64,000 nucleotides of DNA, from NCBI GenBank assembly GCA_033002965.1, contig JAURVB010004958.1, forward strand, positions 1 to 64,000, read 5' to 3'. Under the pieces are notes generated by a model. That model made no database searches. It worked only from the letters and a program-made list of their open reading frames with translations, and was not told the DNA's origin. Below are positions 61,632 through 64,000 of this stretch, piece by piece; positions within the stretch are counted from its first letter, which is position 1; the number at the start of each line of letters is the position of its first letter. Source of the stretch: Piper betle. Lineage: Eukaryota; Streptophyta; Magnoliopsida; Piperales; Piperaceae. The position numbers were made by a program, and so were the translations under genes.

Positions 61632-61728
61632 ATTTAAATCAGTTGAAATAAAATGTGATCCGTCCGATCTGACCTCGCATCCGAGAAAGCTCCCGCCTTC
61701 CGCCCTCTCCTCCCCCACGTCGCAATCC

Positions 61729-63101
61729 ATGGCCGACGTCGCCTCGCCCGTGGCTGCGGCCGACGGCAAGGCCGTCTCCGACTTCGACCCCGGCCACATC
61801 GCCGACGTCAAGGCCTGGCTTGCCGCCCAGTTTGAGGTCGCCGGCAAGGTTGTCCCCGACTTCGATTACACCCCCGGGTGGTCGCCCACCTCCACTCCCT
61901 CGCCTCCCTCTCCCAATCCAAGACCCGCGCCGCCGAGATCCTCGCCGCCGACTTTCGCCTCAAGGCCTCCGAGTACCGATCCCAAGGTCGCTTCTTCTTC
62001 TACTTTGTATTTCTTTTCAACTCCCCCAAATTCGATTCCATTTCCGATTCAGAGATTTTTCGGGTGTTTGATTTGATCTTTTGGATTGTTGATTCGATAC
62101 AATTTCCGATTTCTTGGATTTGATTTGATGATTTTTTGAAGTGTTGATTCGATCCCATTTCCGATTTCTAGGGTTTGGTTGATGTTTTGGAGTGTTGATT
62201 CGATCACATTTGGGATTTCTACGGCTTGTCTTTTTGGGGTTGTTGATTTGATTCAATTTCCGATTTCCAGGGTTTGTTTTTGAGGTTTTGATTTTTGATG
62301 TTTTGGGGGGCGGGGGGTGGGTGGTGGGGGAGGGGGGTGTTGATTAGATTCCATTTCTGAGTTCTACGGTTTGTTTTTTTTGGGTTTGATTTGATGTTTT
62401 GGGGGTATTGATTTGATCCCATTATCCATTTTTGGGGTTTGATTTGTTGTTTTGTAGTGTTGATTCGATTTCATTTCCTTTGGGGGTTTTATTTTTGATG
62501 TTTTGATTGTTGATCCAATTCCATTTCTGATTTCTAGGTCTTAGGGTTTGATTTTGATGTTTGGAGGTGTTGATTCGATTGCAGCGGCGAGGATGAAGGA
62601 GATATTGGAGCATGTTGGATTGCCAAAAGATAGTCTGTCGTCGAATGCGGCATCGTCGGTGCAAGTGCTTGCCAATTTGGCCAATTTACTGAATATCAGA
62701 GATACGGAAATGACCAGGCTGGTGTTTATTTGGCAATTTTGCTCTTAAATTTGCGATCTTTTTGGTTCATGTGCATGTTAAACCAATCGAAATCACCCTA
62801 AATCTTGGTTGTTAATTTTTTTGTTGTTGTCAAATTTGACATCTTGTTCATTTAATTGAATGTTGGTTCCCTTGAAATCTCACTAGATAGATAGGTAATT
62901 GTAGCTGAGTTTTTGGTTTTTCGGTTCTATGAATGTGTGAACATGGGGGCAATCAAAGTTGTGCAGTTATCTGGTTGCTGCGGGTGATATTGTACTGAGG
63001 AAAACTGTGGTGGAAGAGAAGAGGACTAAGGTTCAGAAGGAGTCAAAAGCCCTTCTTGATTATACCCGGCAGGCTCTTGCCAGACTTAACTACTTGAAGA
63101 G
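61729..63101 (+). CDS. AUG1: Augmin complex subunit 1 (AUG1/HAUS1), first three exons; continues past the window
   Basis: Augmin recruits gamma-tubulin to existing microtubules in the spindle, phragmoplast and cortical array. Visible exons: 61729-61986, 62585 to about 62717-62721, and 62967-63101. Translation gives HIADVKAWLAAQFEVAGKVVPDFDYTP, HLHSLASLSQSKTRAAEILA, SSVQVLANLANLLNIRDTEM, then YLVAAGDIVLRKTVVEEKRT and LLDYTRQALARLNYLKR, matching plant AUG1 in order; the family is coiled-coil. Exon 1 has a one-base frame break at the C-run 61871-61875 (one C too few). The exon 2 donor is unclear: frame continuity wants the exon to end at 62717 with a GC donor (AG|GCTGGT), while the GT at 62722 breaks the frame. 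The intron after exon 3 contains a TRIM element, and the remaining exons lie beyond 64000. Confidence 0.85.
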
Positions 63102-63369
63102 GTTTGTTACTGGTTTTTTTTTAGCCAAATCGAATTAAGTTTTGGGGCTCTCATTTACTGAGTTATTTGTTTGGGGACGGGTAAAAGTTGATAATTGATA
63201 AAGAATTTCTGTGTGGATTTATCTTTTAGAACAACTACATTTGCTTTCATTAGTTAAATTGCCTTGTCTTCTATTGTGGGATAAGAATGGGTAAGGGAAG
63301 GCTGAAAAAGGACATTGCTGTGTGATTTATGTTGTCGATTATGTTTTAGTGGGATGTGGTCTACATTTT

Positions 63370-63791
63370 GATCATGTGAGGTCCCCCAAAATGAGTTCTG
63401 TATCTAAAATTTATTGCAGTAAAATCCAATTTATAGGTGGGGATGAATTATAGATTTTTAACTTTATTAACAAATTTTAAAAAAATTACTTGGCTTGTTA
63501 ATTTGCATTTGGGTTAAGTCGTTACATATGGTATTAAAGCCGACCCAATCGTCTATTGGATGGTGGGTTGAATTGAATTCGGTATAGGTTATGTCAATGG
63601 GAAGAGAAGAGAAGTTCGAAGGACGAAATTTCGAAGATGGGTGGAATATGAGGTCCCTTAAAATTAGTCCCATACTTAGATCGAGTATATTAGTGAGGAT
63701 GGCCTATAGATTTTCAACTTGGTTAACCGCTAACTTTTTGAAAAATTACTTGGCCTATCAATTTGCATTTGGGCTAGGCCATTATAGATCC
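63370..63791 (+). mobile_element. TRIM (miniature LTR retrotransposon) in an AUG1 intron
   Basis: Two direct repeats of about 140-150 bp, 63375-63526 (TGTGAGGTCCCCC to GTCGTTACA) and 63647-63786 (TATGAGGTCCC to GCCATTATA), share ACTTGGC-T-TCAATTTGCATTTGGG-like blocks. Just inside the left one is TGGTATTAAAGCC (63529-63541), a tRNA-Met-type primer-binding site. A purine-rich stretch (GAAGATGGGTGGAA, to about 63646) precedes the right LTR. Flanks GATCA (63370-63374) and GATCC (63787-63791) look like a 5-bp target duplication with one change. The internal part is only about 120 bp, with no coding capacity. Confidence 0.8.
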
Positions 63792-64000
63792 CAATCATTT
63801 TGCATTAGGTGGATGTACAATTTCATTTAAAGTATAAACCTATAGTAAAGGGGGTAAATTGTGTTAGTTCCAGTTGATCACAAAAAACAAAGAGCTGAGT
63901 AAAGTTAGTTATTGACTTGTGTAAAAGACATGTATGGGTGGCTGGGAAAATGATCAATAAACACTTACATAGCATCATAGTTCTTTTAGTTGTCAACTAA

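Noticed and set aside
60884..61637. Open frames of about 190-240 codons on both strands in element C
   Set aside because: Same cause: a GC-rich inverted repeat gives stop-poor frames on both strands. No conserved motif.
1..64000. CRISPR arrays, bacterial operons, phage or viral genes
   Set aside because: None seen. The window is intron-bearing plant nuclear DNA; regular repeats are microsatellites or transposon ends.

Overview
This is nuclear DNA from a flowering plant. Every gene has plant-type introns, and the products are plant proteins: the PTS1 receptor PEX5, a plant enhancer-of-polycomb-like protein, an STP monosaccharide/proton symporter, an endosomal NHX5/6-type antiporter, cytosolic HSP90, an XTH cell-wall enzyme, a DYW-class PPR protein and augmin subunit 1. 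Intergenic DNA is very AT-rich and carries Ty3/gypsy LTRs, a TRIM, a MITE and (TA)n-flanked fold-back elements. GC-rich first exons and the microsatellite-targeting fold-back elements would fit a monocot, but I cannot name the species from sequence alone.

Layout, left to right. 1-3.6 kb: Ty3/gypsy LTR remnants on the minus strand. 3.6-5.2 kb: AT-rich DNA with no visible gene. 5.3-13.0 kb: PEX5 (+), 14 exons. 14.1-19.1 kb: enhancer-of-polycomb-like gene (-), 12 coding exons, with a MITE in one intron. 21.3-23.3 kb: STP sugar transporter (+), 4 exons. 24.3-28.3 kb: SLC25 mitochondrial carrier (+), 9 exons. 29.5-31.2 kb: broken PPR-DYW pseudogene (+). 31.5-34.1 kb: a pseudogene fragment of the neighbouring carrier, itself tandemly duplicated as two near-identical 1.16 kb units. 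34.3-41.7 kb: NHX5/6-type antiporter (-), 21 exons. 41.8-45.6 kb: AT-rich DNA with a direct repeat around a higher-GC block. 45.8-49.1 kb: HSP90 (+), 4 exons, with a heat-shock element upstream. 51.2-52.2 kb: XTH (+), 3 exons. 53.1-57.7 kb: two gypsy LTRs of the same family in opposite orientation. 59.4-61.6 kb: three consecutive GC-rich fold-back elements, each embedded in (TA)n. 61.7 kb to beyond the right edge: augmin subunit 1 (AUG1/HAUS1) with a TRIM in its third visible intron.

The genes are unrelated housekeeping and transport functions, as expected for a eukaryotic gene-rich segment; there is no operon-like logic. The most notable observations are (1) three U12-type introns in the NHX gene, each with a different terminal dinucleotide pair (AT-AA, AT-AC, GT-AG), and (2) the row of three (TA)n-flanked fold-back elements built from stacked perfect or near-perfect palindromes. 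Several otherwise well-conserved genes (HSP90, PEX5, AUG1) have single-base indels in homopolymer runs. These look like consensus-sequence errors rather than decay, and anyone translating this window should correct for them. Exon coordinates were worked out by eye from splice signals, reading-frame continuity and recalled family sequences, so UTRs and transcription starts are not resolved.
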